64,000 nucleotides of DNA from Oligoflexus tunisiensis. GTDB lineage: Bacteria; Bdellovibrionota_B; Oligoflexia; Oligoflexales; Oligoflexaceae. The position numbers and the translations under genes were made by a program. Positions 55,773 through 64,000 of this stretch are shown piece by piece. The stretch covers positions 359,740-423,739 of the forward strand of contig NZ_BDFO01000001.1 of assembly GCF_001748245.1 (NCBI RefSeq), written 5' to 3'. Position 1 is the first letter of the stretch, and each line of letters starts with the position of its first letter. The notes beneath the pieces were generated by a model, which searched no databases, was not told the origin of the DNA, and saw only the letters and a list, made by a program, of their open reading frames with translations.

Positions 55773-56827
55773 GCGACCTCCCTTTCCTTGACTTTCATCA
55801 TCATATGCGCGGCGATTTCCTTGAGAGGCAGCACACGATCCACGGCCCCGGCTTCAATCGCTGACTTGGGCATGCCGAAGACCACGGAACTGGCCTCATC
55901 CTGAGCCAGGGTATAGCTGCCTGTATCATGCATGGCCTTGAGGCCCTGAGCCCCATCCTTGCCCATGCCGGTGAGGACAACGCCAATGGCGTTCCGCCCA
56001 GCCGTTTCTGCAACCGAACGCATCAGCACATCCGCCGCTGGCCGGACACTGTTTTCCGTAGGATTTTGATTTAACTTCACGTAATAAAAGGCACCCGAGC
56101 GGGCCATTTCCATATGAAAGTTGCCCGGCGCGATCAGAACACGGCCTGGAATCACACGATCCCCATCCTGCGCTTCGCGAACCTCAAATGGCATCAATTC
56201 ATTCAGGCGTCCCGCAAAGGCCGTTGTGAAACCCGGCGGCATATGCTGCACGATCACCGTTCCTGGTATATCAGCCGAGAACTGCGAAAGCAGGGTTTTC
56301 AAGGCCTCGGTGCCCCCTGTGGAGGAGGCGATGGCAAACACCTGGTGCGTGGTCCTGGCCATGGCGCTCGGCGCCTGTCGCGGTGCGTTCAGCATGGTCC
56401 GATTTTTTTTAATGGCATCCAGGTTGGCACTTGCAGCCATCTTGATTTCCAATGCGATCGCCGTGGCAAAGGGCTTGAGGTCTTTCGCAGCACTGAACAC
56501 TGGCTTGGTCAGGACGGCCACCGCCCCAACCTCGTAGGCTCGCATGGCGGTTTCTGATCCCTTGTGAGTCAGACTGGAAAAGACGATGGTGGGCGTGGGC
56601 ATATGAACCATGACTTTGCGCAGAAAGGTCAGGCCGTCCATCCGCGGCATTTCCACATCCAGCGTCATCACATCGGGCCGCAATTCGAGGAGCTTGCGTC
56701 GGGCGGCGTAAGGATCAATCGCCGTGCCCACCACCTCGATGCCAGGGTCCTCACTCAGGAGGGCGGTCAGCATATTGCGAATCACGGCCGAGTCATCTAC
56801 GATCAGGACTCTCACTTTCCGGCTCAT
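55769..56827 (-). CDS. cheB: Chemotaxis protein-glutamate methylesterase CheB
   Basis: A 352-residue CheB: receiver domain 1-125 (LIVDDSAVIRNML, VMTLDVEMPRMDG) and a C-terminal methylesterase with catalytic Ser in IASSTGGTEALK, His in VQHMPPGFTTAFA and Asp in GMGKDGAQGL. It removes methyl groups from the receptors. Start at 56827 overlaps the cheR stop (ATGA). Confidence 0.95.
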   Translation of the reverse strand: MSRKVRVLIVDDSAVIRNMLTALLSEDPGIEVVGTAIDPYAARRKLLELRPDVMTLDVEMPRMDGLTFLRKVMVHMPTPTIVFSSLTHKGSETAMRAYEVGAVAVLTKPVFSAAKDLKPFATAIALEIKMAASANLDAIKKNRTMLNAPRQAPSAMARTTHQVFAIASSTGGTEALKTLLSQFSADIPGTVIVQHMPPGFTTAFAGRLNELMPFEVREAQDGDRVIPGRVLIAPGNFHMEMARSGAFYYVKLNQNPTENSVRPAADVLMRSVAETAGRNAIGVVLTGMGKDGAQGLKAMHDTGSYTLAQDEASSVVFGMPKSAIEAGAVDRVLPLKEIAAHMMMKVKEREVA

Positions 56828-57678
56828 GTCGGCTCCCATCGGTAGACGGCGGGGCCTGCGCGTTTGAGTCCAGGAAACATGCCAGCCACAGCCTCGGAAT
56901 GCCCAAGGAATAAATGCCCGCCGGGCTGCAGAACCTGCGTCATCTGGCGGATGACGTACTGAACGGTTTCCCTTTCAAAGTAGATCAGCACATTGCGGCA
57001 GAAGATCACATCGAACTTGTAACGAAAGGGATAATTCTTCAGGAGATTGAAACGTCCGAACTGGACCATGGACTTCAGCGAGTCGTCCACACGGTACCAG
57101 CGCGCGCCATCTTCCTGAAAACGGGTGAAGTATTTATCCAGAAAACCCGGTGGAACATTTTCCACCTGCTTTTCGCTGTATATGGCAGTTCTGGCTTTCG
57201 CCAGAACCTTGAAGTCAACATCGGTGGCCAGAATTTTCGGCGTAAAAATGCATTGATTTTGCAGATCATGCAGAACCATGGCCAGCGCATAGGGTTCCTC
57301 GCCGGTGGAACTGGCCGCACACCAGACGCGAATATCGGGCTGGCTGCCACGCGGGAGGCTTTGAACCTGATCCTTAATGAGTCGGGTCAGGATCTGAAAA
57401 TGCTCCTCCTCCCGAAAAAAATGCGTGGTGTTGGTGGTCATCGCGCTGACGAAAAGATGCAGAATACGATTGTCATGACTCTCAATCGCTGTCAGCAGAT
57501 CACGATAGGAGAAAATTCCTTCGTTGCGCAGCTTCAGAAGGCGGCTGGACATCAGCGCCAGATTCTTTTCATTCAATGGCAGATTGATACCGGTCAGACG
57601 TTTCAGGATTGCTGAAAGCTTGAAGAACTCGCTCTCAGAGGGGGCTGAATGTCGATTGGAAGAAGCGTTCGCTGCCAT
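56824..57678 (-). CDS. cheR: Chemotaxis protein methyltransferase CheR
   Basis: A 284-residue SAM-dependent methyltransferase modifying receptor glutamates. Motifs: VSAMTTNTTHFFREEEHF, RVWCAASSTGEEPYALAM (SAM site), FDVIFCRNVLIYFE and GGHLFLGHSEAV. The ribosome site is GGTGAC. A strong hairpin separates it from the MCP gene upstream. Confidence 0.95.
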   Translation of the reverse strand: MAANASSNRHSAPSESEFFKLSAILKRLTGINLPLNEKNLALMSSRLLKLRNEGIFSYRDLLTAIESHDNRILHLFVSAMTTNTTHFFREEEHFQILTRLIKDQVQSLPRGSQPDIRVWCAASSTGEEPYALAMVLHDLQNQCIFTPKILATDVDFKVLAKARTAIYSEKQVENVPPGFLDKYFTRFQEDGARWYRVDDSLKSMVQFGRFNLLKNYPFRYKFDVIFCRNVLIYFERETVQYVIRQMTQVLQPGGHLFLGHSEAVAGMFPGLKRAGPAVYRWEPT

Positions 57679-57689
57679 GTGTCACCAAA

Positions 57690-57713
57690 AGCTGCGGGCC
57701 TGAGCCCGCAGCT
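57690..57713 (-). terminator. Hairpin between mcp and cheR
   Basis: A perfect 10-base stem (AGCTGCGGGC/GCCCGCAGCT, 57690-57699 and 57704-57713) with a 4-base loop. Leftward it is followed by TTTTGGTGAC, the last part being the cheR ribosome site. It may attenuate or process the message so that CheR is made in smaller amount than the receptor. Confidence 0.55.
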
Positions 57714-57728
57714 GAAAATTGGACTCTA

Positions 57729-59825
57729 TCAGAAACCTACAACTTCTTTTTCATCATTGGAATCCAGCGGAAGCTGTTTTTCCGCTTCACGATCCACGTT
57801 GCGCTTCAGGTCGGACTTGTGCCAGTTGGCTGATTTCGGATTTGTGTTCGCGCGACGGTCACCTTTGAGGTTAATAACCTTCTTCGGAGCGGCCACACGA
57901 GCGGGAGCATGGTGACTGGCGCGTGATGAAGAGGCGGCTTCCGCTGCTGCATGAGCGGCACCCACCAGAAGTTCCAGATTGCGTACCAGCTGCAGCAGCT
58001 GATCCGCCTGGGCATTGAGTTCCTCGGAGGCGGCAGCGGATTCTTCCGCGGCTGACGAGTTCTGCTGCGTAACGGAATCGAGCTGGGTGACGGCCTGGTT
58101 GATCTGGCTGATACCCTGGCTTTGCTCCTTGCTGGAAGCAGCGATCTCGGCGATCAGACCGGCAACTTTTTGCGAGCTGCTGATGACCGTTTCCAGAGCC
58201 TTGGCCGTATCCTGGGCCACGCCCACGCCACGCTCGGAATTTTTCACCGACTGCTCAATCAGCGTTCCTGTATTGCGAGCCGCCTCGCTGGCTCTTTGCG
58301 CCAGGTTGCCGACTTCATCCGCCACAACTGCGAAGCCGCGACCGGCGTCACCAGCACGTGCCGCTTCCACAGCTGCGTTCAAGGCCAAAAGGTTGGTCTG
58401 GAAAGCAATCTCATCGATGGTCTTGACGATCTTGGCGGTTTCATCCGAGGAGCTTTTGATTTCCTCGATCGCCTTGACCAGACGGTTCATCGAGTCCTGG
58501 CACTGATTGATCAGCTCGCCCGACTTCATCATCAGGCTGTTGACTTCCTGTGCGTTGTTGTTGCTTTGCGTTGTCATCGAAGCCATCTCTTCCAGGGAGC
58601 TCGAAGTTTCCTCGAGGGAAGCGGCCTGCTCATTGGCGCCTTCTGCCAGGGCCTGGGACGCATTGGAAACCTGTGTGGAGGCCGAAGCAACCTGCTGGGA
58701 TCCATCGCTCAGACTATTCATGATGGAATGCAGGGTGGCGCTGGCACCCTCGAGTTCCTCGGTGCTGCATTTTTGCAAACCTCCGAAGACCTGTTTGAGG
58801 ACCTTGGTGACGCCCTGCACCACAAGATAGCCAAACGCAAGACCAAAAGCGATGCCCACTACACTCATCAGGACCATCAGCAGGAATGCGGAGTCAAAGT
58901 TGTCTGCGGCAGCTTTCTTATCGTCGGCCATATTCTCACGGTTTCTGTCGATAAGTTCCTTGAGAGCTGCTTCAGCAGCATCCAAAGCCAGCCGTCCTTG
59001 GCCAGTGGATAATTCAAACGCTTTGGAGTTGGTGTTTTCACGCGATAGTTTGCGAATGGCTTGATGAACTTTCAGGAAGTTGGCCCATTCACGTTCAAAA
59101 TTCTCCAGGAGCCTTTGCTCTTCTCCTGTTCCACCCATGCTGAGGTTCTTGAGTTTTTGTTCAATAACACTTGCAATGCGGTCGGCTTCGCCTTCAAAAT
59201 AATCCATGCGTTCTTCGGTCGATTCAAGAATGAGGTTTTTTTCCGCTCGGATTATCGATAAAAGATCCGCCATCAATTCGGAGGCGAGGAGAGCCTTTTC
59301 ACCTTTGGATATTCGAATGTAGTCACGCAGAGCTTTGTCGGAACGATTGAAAGCCTCCCGACCTTCCCGCGCCGACATGTTTCGGGCTCTAATATTGGAA
59401 TTGGCAAGGGCCAGCTGCACAACTTTCTCATGAACGTTCACAAAGTCCGTAAATTTCTTGTCGAAGACCTCGAGCTTCTGCCGACCTACCTCACCCACCA
59501 AACGCTTCAGTTCATCCTCTGTTTTGGTCAGGGCTTCCCGGCGCTCCTTGGCCTTTGCCACCCAGGTGTCCATCTGCTCCTGGGTTTCTGAGAGAATGAC
59601 GTTTTTTTCTGCGCGGTGAATCGCGATCAATTCCTGGTTCATCACGCCGGCAAGCTCGATGCGGCGGGAGGTTTTGTCAATGATTCCTACGAGACGATCA
59701 TTCATACCTGAGAGTTTTATTAAGCCAACGGCTCCGATCATCAACGTGACGATCGACAGAACTCCGATAACGAGATACAATTTTGCGCTCAAACTCATAT
59801 TTCTCACGGGACTTTTCCTTATCAT
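57729..59825 (-). CDS. Methyl-accepting chemotaxis protein with duplicated four-helix-bundle sensor
   Basis: A 698-residue receptor. TM1 ~15-35, periplasmic region ~40-310, TM2 ~315-338, then signalling domain with tip [20 protein letters not shown] and end DEKEVVGF. The sensor consists of two similar modules: [18 protein letters not shown] (about 68-85) and [18 protein letters not shown] (about 200-217) head each copy, with FVNVHEK/FLKVHQA marking their second halves. No HAMP signature was clear. ATGA overlap with cheW. Confidence 0.92.
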   Translation of the reverse strand: MIRKSPVRNMSLSAKLYLVIGVLSIVTLMIGAVGLIKLSGMNDRLVGIIDKTSRRIELAGVMNQELIAIHRAEKNVILSETQEQMDTWVAKAKERREALTKTEDELKRLVGEVGRQKLEVFDKKFTDFVNVHEKVVQLALANSNIRARNMSAREGREAFNRSDKALRDYIRISKGEKALLASELMADLLSIIRAEKNLILESTEERMDYFEGEADRIASVIEQKLKNLSMGGTGEEQRLLENFEREWANFLKVHQAIRKLSRENTNSKAFELSTGQGRLALDAAEAALKELIDRNRENMADDKKAAADNFDSAFLLMVLMSVVGIAFGLAFGYLVVQGVTKVLKQVFGGLQKCSTEELEGASATLHSIMNSLSDGSQQVASASTQVSNASQALAEGANEQAASLEETSSSLEEMASMTTQSNNNAQEVNSLMMKSGELINQCQDSMNRLVKAIEEIKSSSDETAKIVKTIDEIAFQTNLLALNAAVEAARAGDAGRGFAVVADEVGNLAQRASEAARNTGTLIEQSVKNSERGVGVAQDTAKALETVISSSQKVAGLIAEIAASSKEQSQGISQINQAVTQLDSVTQQNSSAAEESAAASEELNAQADQLLQLVRNLELLVGAAHAAAEAASSSRASHHAPARVAAPKKVINLKGDRRANTNPKSANWHKSDLKRNVDREAEKQLPLDSNDEKEVVGF

Positions 59826-60364
59826 GTTCCTGTTTTGGGTTGCATGCCTTTGACCCGATTGACCAACTCATCAATCTCATCGGCTGCCATAATTTTGGCG
59901 ACATCCAGCAGGACCACGACCTTATTGTCGCGCTTGCCGATGCCTTTTATGTAGTCAGTATCGCCCTTGCCACTGAACGAAGGCGAATCCTCTATCTCAT
60001 GGCTATCAAACGAAAGAACCTGAGCCACGCGATCCACGACCACACCCGTCTCCGTGTTGCCGATATCAACAACAATGATGCAGGTGACGTCCGTGTCCTC
60101 GTGCGCTGGCAGGCAGAATTTCTTTCGCAAATCCACAACAGGGATGATTTTCCCGCGCAGGTTGATAATTCCACGAATGAAAGCCGGTGATCTTGGTATG
60201 GGTGTGACGTCGGTCATCCGAATGATTTCACGAACCGTCAGAAGTTCGAAGCCGAATATTTCATCATCAAGACGAAACCCCAAATACTTTTGACCCATGG
60301 ACTTTTGTGCGGAAAAAGTCCTCTTCTCATCGCTGCTCTCCGGCTGATCCGGATCATGTCGCAT
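59822..60364 (-). CDS. cheW: Chemotaxis coupling protein CheW
   Basis: A 180-residue CheW with a 25-residue N-terminal tail. Core: [55 protein letters not shown] (given in parts: [18 protein letters not shown]). It bridges receptor and CheA. First gene of the leftward unit; a weak sigma28-like site lies upstream. Confidence 0.95.
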   Translation of the reverse strand: MRHDPDQPESSDEKRTFSAQKSMGQKYLGFRLDDEIFGFELLTVREIIRMTDVTPIPRSPAFIRGIINLRGKIIPVVDLRKKFCLPAHEDTDVTCIIVVDIGNTETGVVVDRVAQVLSFDSHEIEDSPSFSGKGDTDYIKGIGKRDNKVVVLLDVAKIMAADEIDELVNRVKGMQPKTGT

Positions 60365-60408
60365 GCTTTACCCTCCATCAAGGCACTACGAATCAACAAC
60401 TGCGGGTT

Positions 60409-60435
60409 CTCTCGGCAGGGTTTCGTTTTTCCTTA
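60409..60435 (-). promoter_or_regulatory. Possible sigma28 promoter of the cheW unit
   Basis: Leftward TAAGGAAA (60428-60435), 11 bases, GCCGAGAG (60409-60416). Spacing is right; -10 matches 6 of 8, -35 4 of 8 of the FliA consensus. Transcription would start near 60400. Confidence 0.35.
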
Positions 60436-60599
60436 GCCAGGCCCATCTGCTTTTTCGAAACGATTTGGTGAGTCTGCTTATTTATGTATCAACTGATACC
60501 AATTTAAGTTTTTCTGGGAACATGCTCACAAATGGAACAGCTAAAGAAAACGAAGTATGTACCGAGGTAGCCCATGGACACGCAGATTGTGGAGCTGTC

Positions 60600-62342
60600 A
60601 TGGAAGCTGCTCGAAAGCTGGCGCAGAACAACGAAATTGACGATATGGCTTGTTTGCGCCAAACATTTGTTGAAGAGGCATCCTCGTTTCTGGAGGCCTG
60701 CGAGGAATCACTTATGAGCCTGGAAGACGTTGATCGCCGCGTCGAAGCTTTGGCGGACATCTTTCGGGCCTATCATACAGTGAAGGGTTCGGCCTCAGCG
60801 ATTGGCTGTAAGGATCTTGCCCAGTTTGCTCATGCCGCAGAAGATTGTCTCGCGGCTTTCCGAAAATATCCGGAAAGAATTACCGACGATGGCATCCGTG
60901 CGCTTTTACAAGCCAATGATGCCATGCGTGTGCGTCTGCGGACCATTGAGCATGCGCCTCAAACGGATGCTGATTGGGATGTTGGAATGGTGCGGACCAC
61001 CCTGCTGCAGATTCGTAGTGCAGTGGAGAACAGCTCCGAAGTCCGGAAGTCCCCGCATCTGGTGGCTGTGAAGACCGTTTCCGAGCCGGAGCCTGCGGAT
61101 CACAAAAATCATGCCAAGCCAGCAAATCTGGCTTTAAAGATTGATTCCGCCCGGGTTGATGCCGTGATGGACATGGTTGGTGAACTCGTCGTGATCAAAA
61201 GTCAGATCGCGGCCAGCCTCAGTCATATCTCATTGGATCAAAGATTGCGCACCCTGATCGCGCAGCTGGACAAGAGCGTCCGAGAACTTCATGAACGCAC
61301 GCTGTCGATGCGTATGATCTCCCTCCGCTCCACGTTCCTGAAATTACAGCGCTCCATCAAGGATGTCTCCCATAAGCTGGGCAAGTCGGTTCAGTTTGAA
61401 GTGCAGGGCGAGGACACGGAAATCGACCGTGCGATGGTGGAACGGATTGCCGATCCGCTCATGCACCTCTGCCGCAATGCAGTGGACCATGGGCTCGAAA
61501 GCCCGGAGAAACGCCTGGCGGCGCATAAAAAAGCGGCAGGCACGATTTCCCTGAAAGCTTTCCGTAAAGGAGAGTTGGTTCTGATCGAGGTCGCGGACGA
61601 CGGTCATGGAATTGACAGACAGAGCGTCATTAAAAAAGCCATCGATCGACGCCTGCTGGCGCCGGATGCGAATACTGAGGCCTTGACCGAGCAGGATATT
61701 CATAACTTTCTTTTTTCGCCAGGATTTTCGACGGCAGAAAAGGTTACCGACGTCAGTGGGCGTGGGGTGGGTCTGGATGTCGTCAAAGCCAATATCACGG
61801 CCATCAATGGAACGATTGAGGTCAAGTCCACTCCCGGTCAGGGTACCCTGTTCCGTCTCTGCCTGCCTCTGACCACGGCCATCACCGATGGGATTGTGGT
61901 CACCGTCGGTGACAATCCCTTTATCCTTCCTCTGGAAGTGGTGATCGGCTTTTTCGAGTCACAGGCCGTGGATATCGTCCCGCTCGAGGAAGGTTGTCAG
62001 CTGGCGCGAATCAAGGACGTTCATTATGCCTTCATTCGTCTCGGTGATTACGTGGGAATCGAGCAGGATTCGCAGGGTCTTGTCATTCTGATCGAAGCTC
62101 TGGGCCGGAAGGTGGCGCTGCAGGTGGATCGGGTGCTGGGCAAAACCCAGGTTGTCTTAAAACCCATCGGCACGGCGGTCGGCTCGACCGAAGGTCTGGG
62201 CGGTGCCGCGGTCATGGGCAACGGCAAGGTTGCCTTGATCATCGATGTCGCCGGACTCGCGACGCTTTCGGAACGCATCCAACAGGCCCGCCTGGGCGCT
62301 TCCAATGCAGATGAATCCTGTCAGCAGGAGGCTGGAACGTGA
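60600..62342 (+). CDS. cheA: Chemotaxis histidine kinase CheA
   Basis: A 580-residue kinase. HPt with phospho-His at 59 (FRAYHTVKGSASAIG), a linker with no clear P2 domain, dimerisation helices (ARVDAVMDMVGELVVIKSQ), HATPase (LCRNAVDHGLES N-box, VADDGHGID, GRGVGLDVV) and a C-terminal CheW-like domain ending near GKVALIIDVAGL. Start chosen at ATG 60600 (GTGGAG upstream); ATG 60522 is possible but its added codons are AT-rich and poorly coding. The stop overlaps the next gene's GTG. Confidence 0.93.
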   Translation: MEAARKLAQNNEIDDMACLRQTFVEEASSFLEACEESLMSLEDVDRRVEALADIFRAYHTVKGSASAIGCKDLAQFAHAAEDCLAAFRKYPERITDDGIRALLQANDAMRVRLRTIEHAPQTDADWDVGMVRTTLLQIRSAVENSSEVRKSPHLVAVKTVSEPEPADHKNHAKPANLALKIDSARVDAVMDMVGELVVIKSQIAASLSHISLDQRLRTLIAQLDKSVRELHERTLSMRMISLRSTFLKLQRSIKDVSHKLGKSVQFEVQGEDTEIDRAMVERIADPLMHLCRNAVDHGLESPEKRLAAHKKAAGTISLKAFRKGELVLIEVADDGHGIDRQSVIKKAIDRRLLAPDANTEALTEQDIHNFLFSPGFSTAEKVTDVSGRGVGLDVVKANITAINGTIEVKSTPGQGTLFRLCLPLTTAITDGIVVTVGDNPFILPLEVVIGFFESQAVDIVPLEEGCQLARIKDVHYAFIRLGDYVGIEQDSQGLVILIEALGRKVALQVDRVLGKTQVVLKPIGTAVGSTEGLGGAAVMGNGKVALIIDVAGLATLSERIQQARLGASNADESCQQEAGT

Positions 62343-64000
62343 CAGCGGAAACACTTCAGGCCAAAGTCCTTATCGTGGAAGACGAGCCCGATTGGTTGGC
62401 TCTTATCGAAGAGAGTGTCAGCAAGGCTGGATTTTCCTATATATCCACCTCCAATGGAGCGGATGCCCTCGCTCAGCTGCAAAATGAAACGGTGTTCGTG
62501 ATTCTTGCGGATCTGGTGATGCCGCAGATGGACGGCATCGAACTTTGCCGGCACGTGCGCACGAATCATTCGGATTTGCCTTTTGTACTGGTCACGGCCA
62601 GGGCCGACCGGCAGCGGGCTGTGGACAGTTTGCGGGCGGGCGTTTCGGATATCATCGACAAGCCCTTTCATCACGAAAGCATCGCCACGCTCCTGCGCAA
62701 TTTTGCAACCCGGTATATGGAAAAGCTCCGCGAGGAGATCCGGCAGTCCGAGAGCCTTCTCGCCACGTTCCTGGATGAAGCCCGTGAGCTGCTCTCCGGT
62801 GTCGATGAATCCCTGCTTAAGCTGGAAGATGAGCGCGTATGCCACAGTGAAATCGATCGACTCTTTCGCAAGATTCATACGATCAAAGGCAGCTCCGGGG
62901 CGATCAAAAAAGCCGCGTGCATGACCCCGCTGGCCCATGCCATCGAAGGTCTTCTGAGTCATCTGAAGGCGCAGGGAATCAAACCCAATGGCGCCATCAT
63001 TGATGGGCTTCTGCACGGCACGGACCTTCTGGGTCTGCAGATCAAAGCGATCGAAGGGCATGGAACCCAGCCCGATGTGGAAGAGGCCATTCGCCTGTTG
63101 CAAGCCCTGACCCGGCAGCAGGGAGAAGGGGAAAAGCTTCTGCCCAGGGCTGCGGACAAGTACGAGTCTCGTCCGGATCAGGATTTTGACAATGGCGTCT
63201 ATGTGCCCACGGAAAAGCTCGACTCCTTTATGGAGATGGCGGGCGAACTTATCGCGGTGAAAAATGCCTTTAATATGCTGTCCCGTGAACCAGGTTATCT
63301 GAGCGATGCCGCCATGCACAGCGCCAAGGAAGTTGGGCAGACCCTTGATAAACTTTCCGAGCGGATGCAGTTTCAGCTGATGGAAGTGCGGCGTGTGGAT
63401 ATGAAAAAGGTCTTTGCCAAACTGCCCCGCATTGTGCGTCAGGTGAGTGCAGAATTGAAGAAGGACATCAGCCTTGAAATCATGGGCGAGGATGTCTCCG
63501 TGGATAAGTCAATCGCCAATGTCCTGAGCGGCTGTCTTTCCCATGCGGTTCGCAATGCCCTGGATCACGGTCTGGAAACGACGGAAGAACGTCAGCGTCT
63601 CGGCAAGTCCTCCAAGGGACGGATTACGATCAAAGCGGAAAACCTTCCGGAAGCCATTCGCGTGACCGTGGAGGATGATGGCCATGGGATCGACCGCCAG
63701 CGGGTCCTGGAAAAAGCCCTGAATCAGAATTTGATTACGGAGAAGGAAGCCCGGCAACTGTCTGATGATGAAATCATCCATTTGATTTTTCGCCCTGGAT
63801 TTTCCACCGCGGAACGGGTGACCAACATCTCCGGCCGTGGGGTGGGCATGGACGCGATTCAAACAGCAATTCAGGCCTGTCATGGAACCACGGCCATTGA
63901 ATCGATACCTGGGGTCGGCACCAAATTGATTCTGACGATCCCGGTTCTCAAGACCATCAACGTCGAGCGATCCATACTGCTGGAATCCAGTGGTGCGCTC
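62339..64000 (+). CDS. Receiver-HPt-CheA hybrid kinase (3' end outside window)
   Basis: 554 residues are visible, open to the right edge. Starts GTG at 62339 overlapping cheA's TGA. Residues 1-120: receiver (LIVEDEPDW; Asp58 in VILADLVMPQMDG; VLVTARAD; DKPF). 140-215: HPt with His180 (RKIHTIKGSSG). ~290-360: dimerisation (KLDSFMEMAGELIAVKNAF). From ~385: HATPase with SHAVRNALDHGLET, VEDDGHGIDRQ, GRGVGMDAI, and the start of a CheW-like part. This is the reverse of the usual CheA-REC fusion order. Confidence 0.9.
   Translation, partial: MTAETLQAKVLIVEDEPDWLALIEESVSKAGFSYISTSNGADALAQLQNETVFVILADLVMPQMDGIELCRHVRTNHSDLPFVLVTARADRQRAVDSLRAGVSDIIDKPFHHESIATLLRNFATRYMEKLREEIRQSESLLATFLDEARELLSGVDESLLKLEDERVCHSEIDRLFRKIHTIKGSSGAIKKAACMTPLAHAIEGLLSHLKAQGIKPNGAIIDGLLHGTDLLGLQIKAIEGHGTQPDVEEAIRLLQALTRQQGEGEKLLPRAADKYESRPDQDFDNGVYVPTEKLDSFMEMAGELIAVKNAFNMLSREPGYLSDAAMHSAKEVGQTLDKLSERMQFQLMEVRRVDMKKVFAKLPRIVRQVSAELKKDISLEIMGEDVSVDKSIANVLSGCLSHAVRNALDHGLETTEERQRLGKSSKGRITIKAENLPEAIRVTVEDDGHGIDRQRVLEKALNQNLITEKEARQLSDDEIIHLIFRPGFSTAERVTNISGRGVGMDAIQTAIQACHGTTAIESIPGVGTKLILTIPVLKTINVERSILLESSGAL

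Overview
The window is a 64 kb, moderately GC-rich, gene-dense bacterial chromosome segment from a Gram-negative, flagellated, chemotactic organism. It has heptose/LPS genes (hldE, an LpxH-like hydrolase), many lipoproteins and other exported proteins, a TIGR02147/DUF4423-type regulator, a MotE-type flagellar protein, an RF2 gene with the programmed frameshift, and a delta-proteobacteria-like rib/nus cluster. Together these suggest Bdellovibrionota/Oligoflexia (Oligoflexus-like) or a close relative. This is inferred from gene content, not from a marker-gene comparison. No tRNA, rRNA, CRISPR array, integrase or insertion sequence was recognised.

Layout. 1-3.6 kb: threonine operon thrA (cut by the left edge)-thrB-thrC with translationally coupled 4-base overlaps. 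3.6-8.9 kb: small membrane and zinc-ribbon proteins, two divergent trypsin-like lipoproteins (one fused to leucine-rich repeats) and a membrane class III adenylate cyclase. 8.9-20.1 kb: an operon of the familiar rpiB-glyA-nrdR-rib-nusB type, read leftward and headed by acpP, but split in two. acpP-rpiB-glyA-nrdR-ribE lies at 16.9-20.1 kb and ribBX-ribH-nusB at 8.9-11 kb. Between them are five exported or regulatory genes, and ribD is absent. 20.3-25 kb: LpxH-like hydrolase, erythromycin-esterase-like protein, thiamine-binding protein, a secreted DUF4360-like protein, a receiver-only regulator and a heme oxygenase.

25-31.5 kb: the stress operon prkA-yeaH-spoVR, whose last cistron overlaps a gene for an exported, outer-membrane-like protein. 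32-33.1 kb: prfB, with the classic CTTTGAC frameshift site plus a second, unexplained in-frame TGA, followed by tandem copies of its own 3' end. 33.2-40.7 kb: flbD, a periplasmic TPR protein, a chemoreceptor-like coiled-coil protein, a ChaN-like protein and small unknowns. 40.7-42.3 kb: purN and fmt.

42.3-52.5 kb: a leftward flagellar operon, TPR protein-sigma54 activator-flgB-flgC-fliE-fliF-fliH-fliI-fliJ-motE. It starts at a consensus-quality sigma54 promoter (52531-52546), so the encoded activator probably drives its own operon. fliG is missing from its usual place. 52.7-55.2 kb: hldE and an outer-membrane-like protein. 55.2-64 kb: a divergent chemotaxis locus. cheW-mcp-cheR-cheB-receiver read left; cheA and a receiver-HPt-CheA hybrid (cut by the right edge) read right.

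The two most surprising signals are the second in-frame UGA in prfB with the repeat array beside it, and the interrupted riboflavin cluster whose RibB carries a GTP-cyclohydrolase-II-like domain lacking its zinc cysteines.
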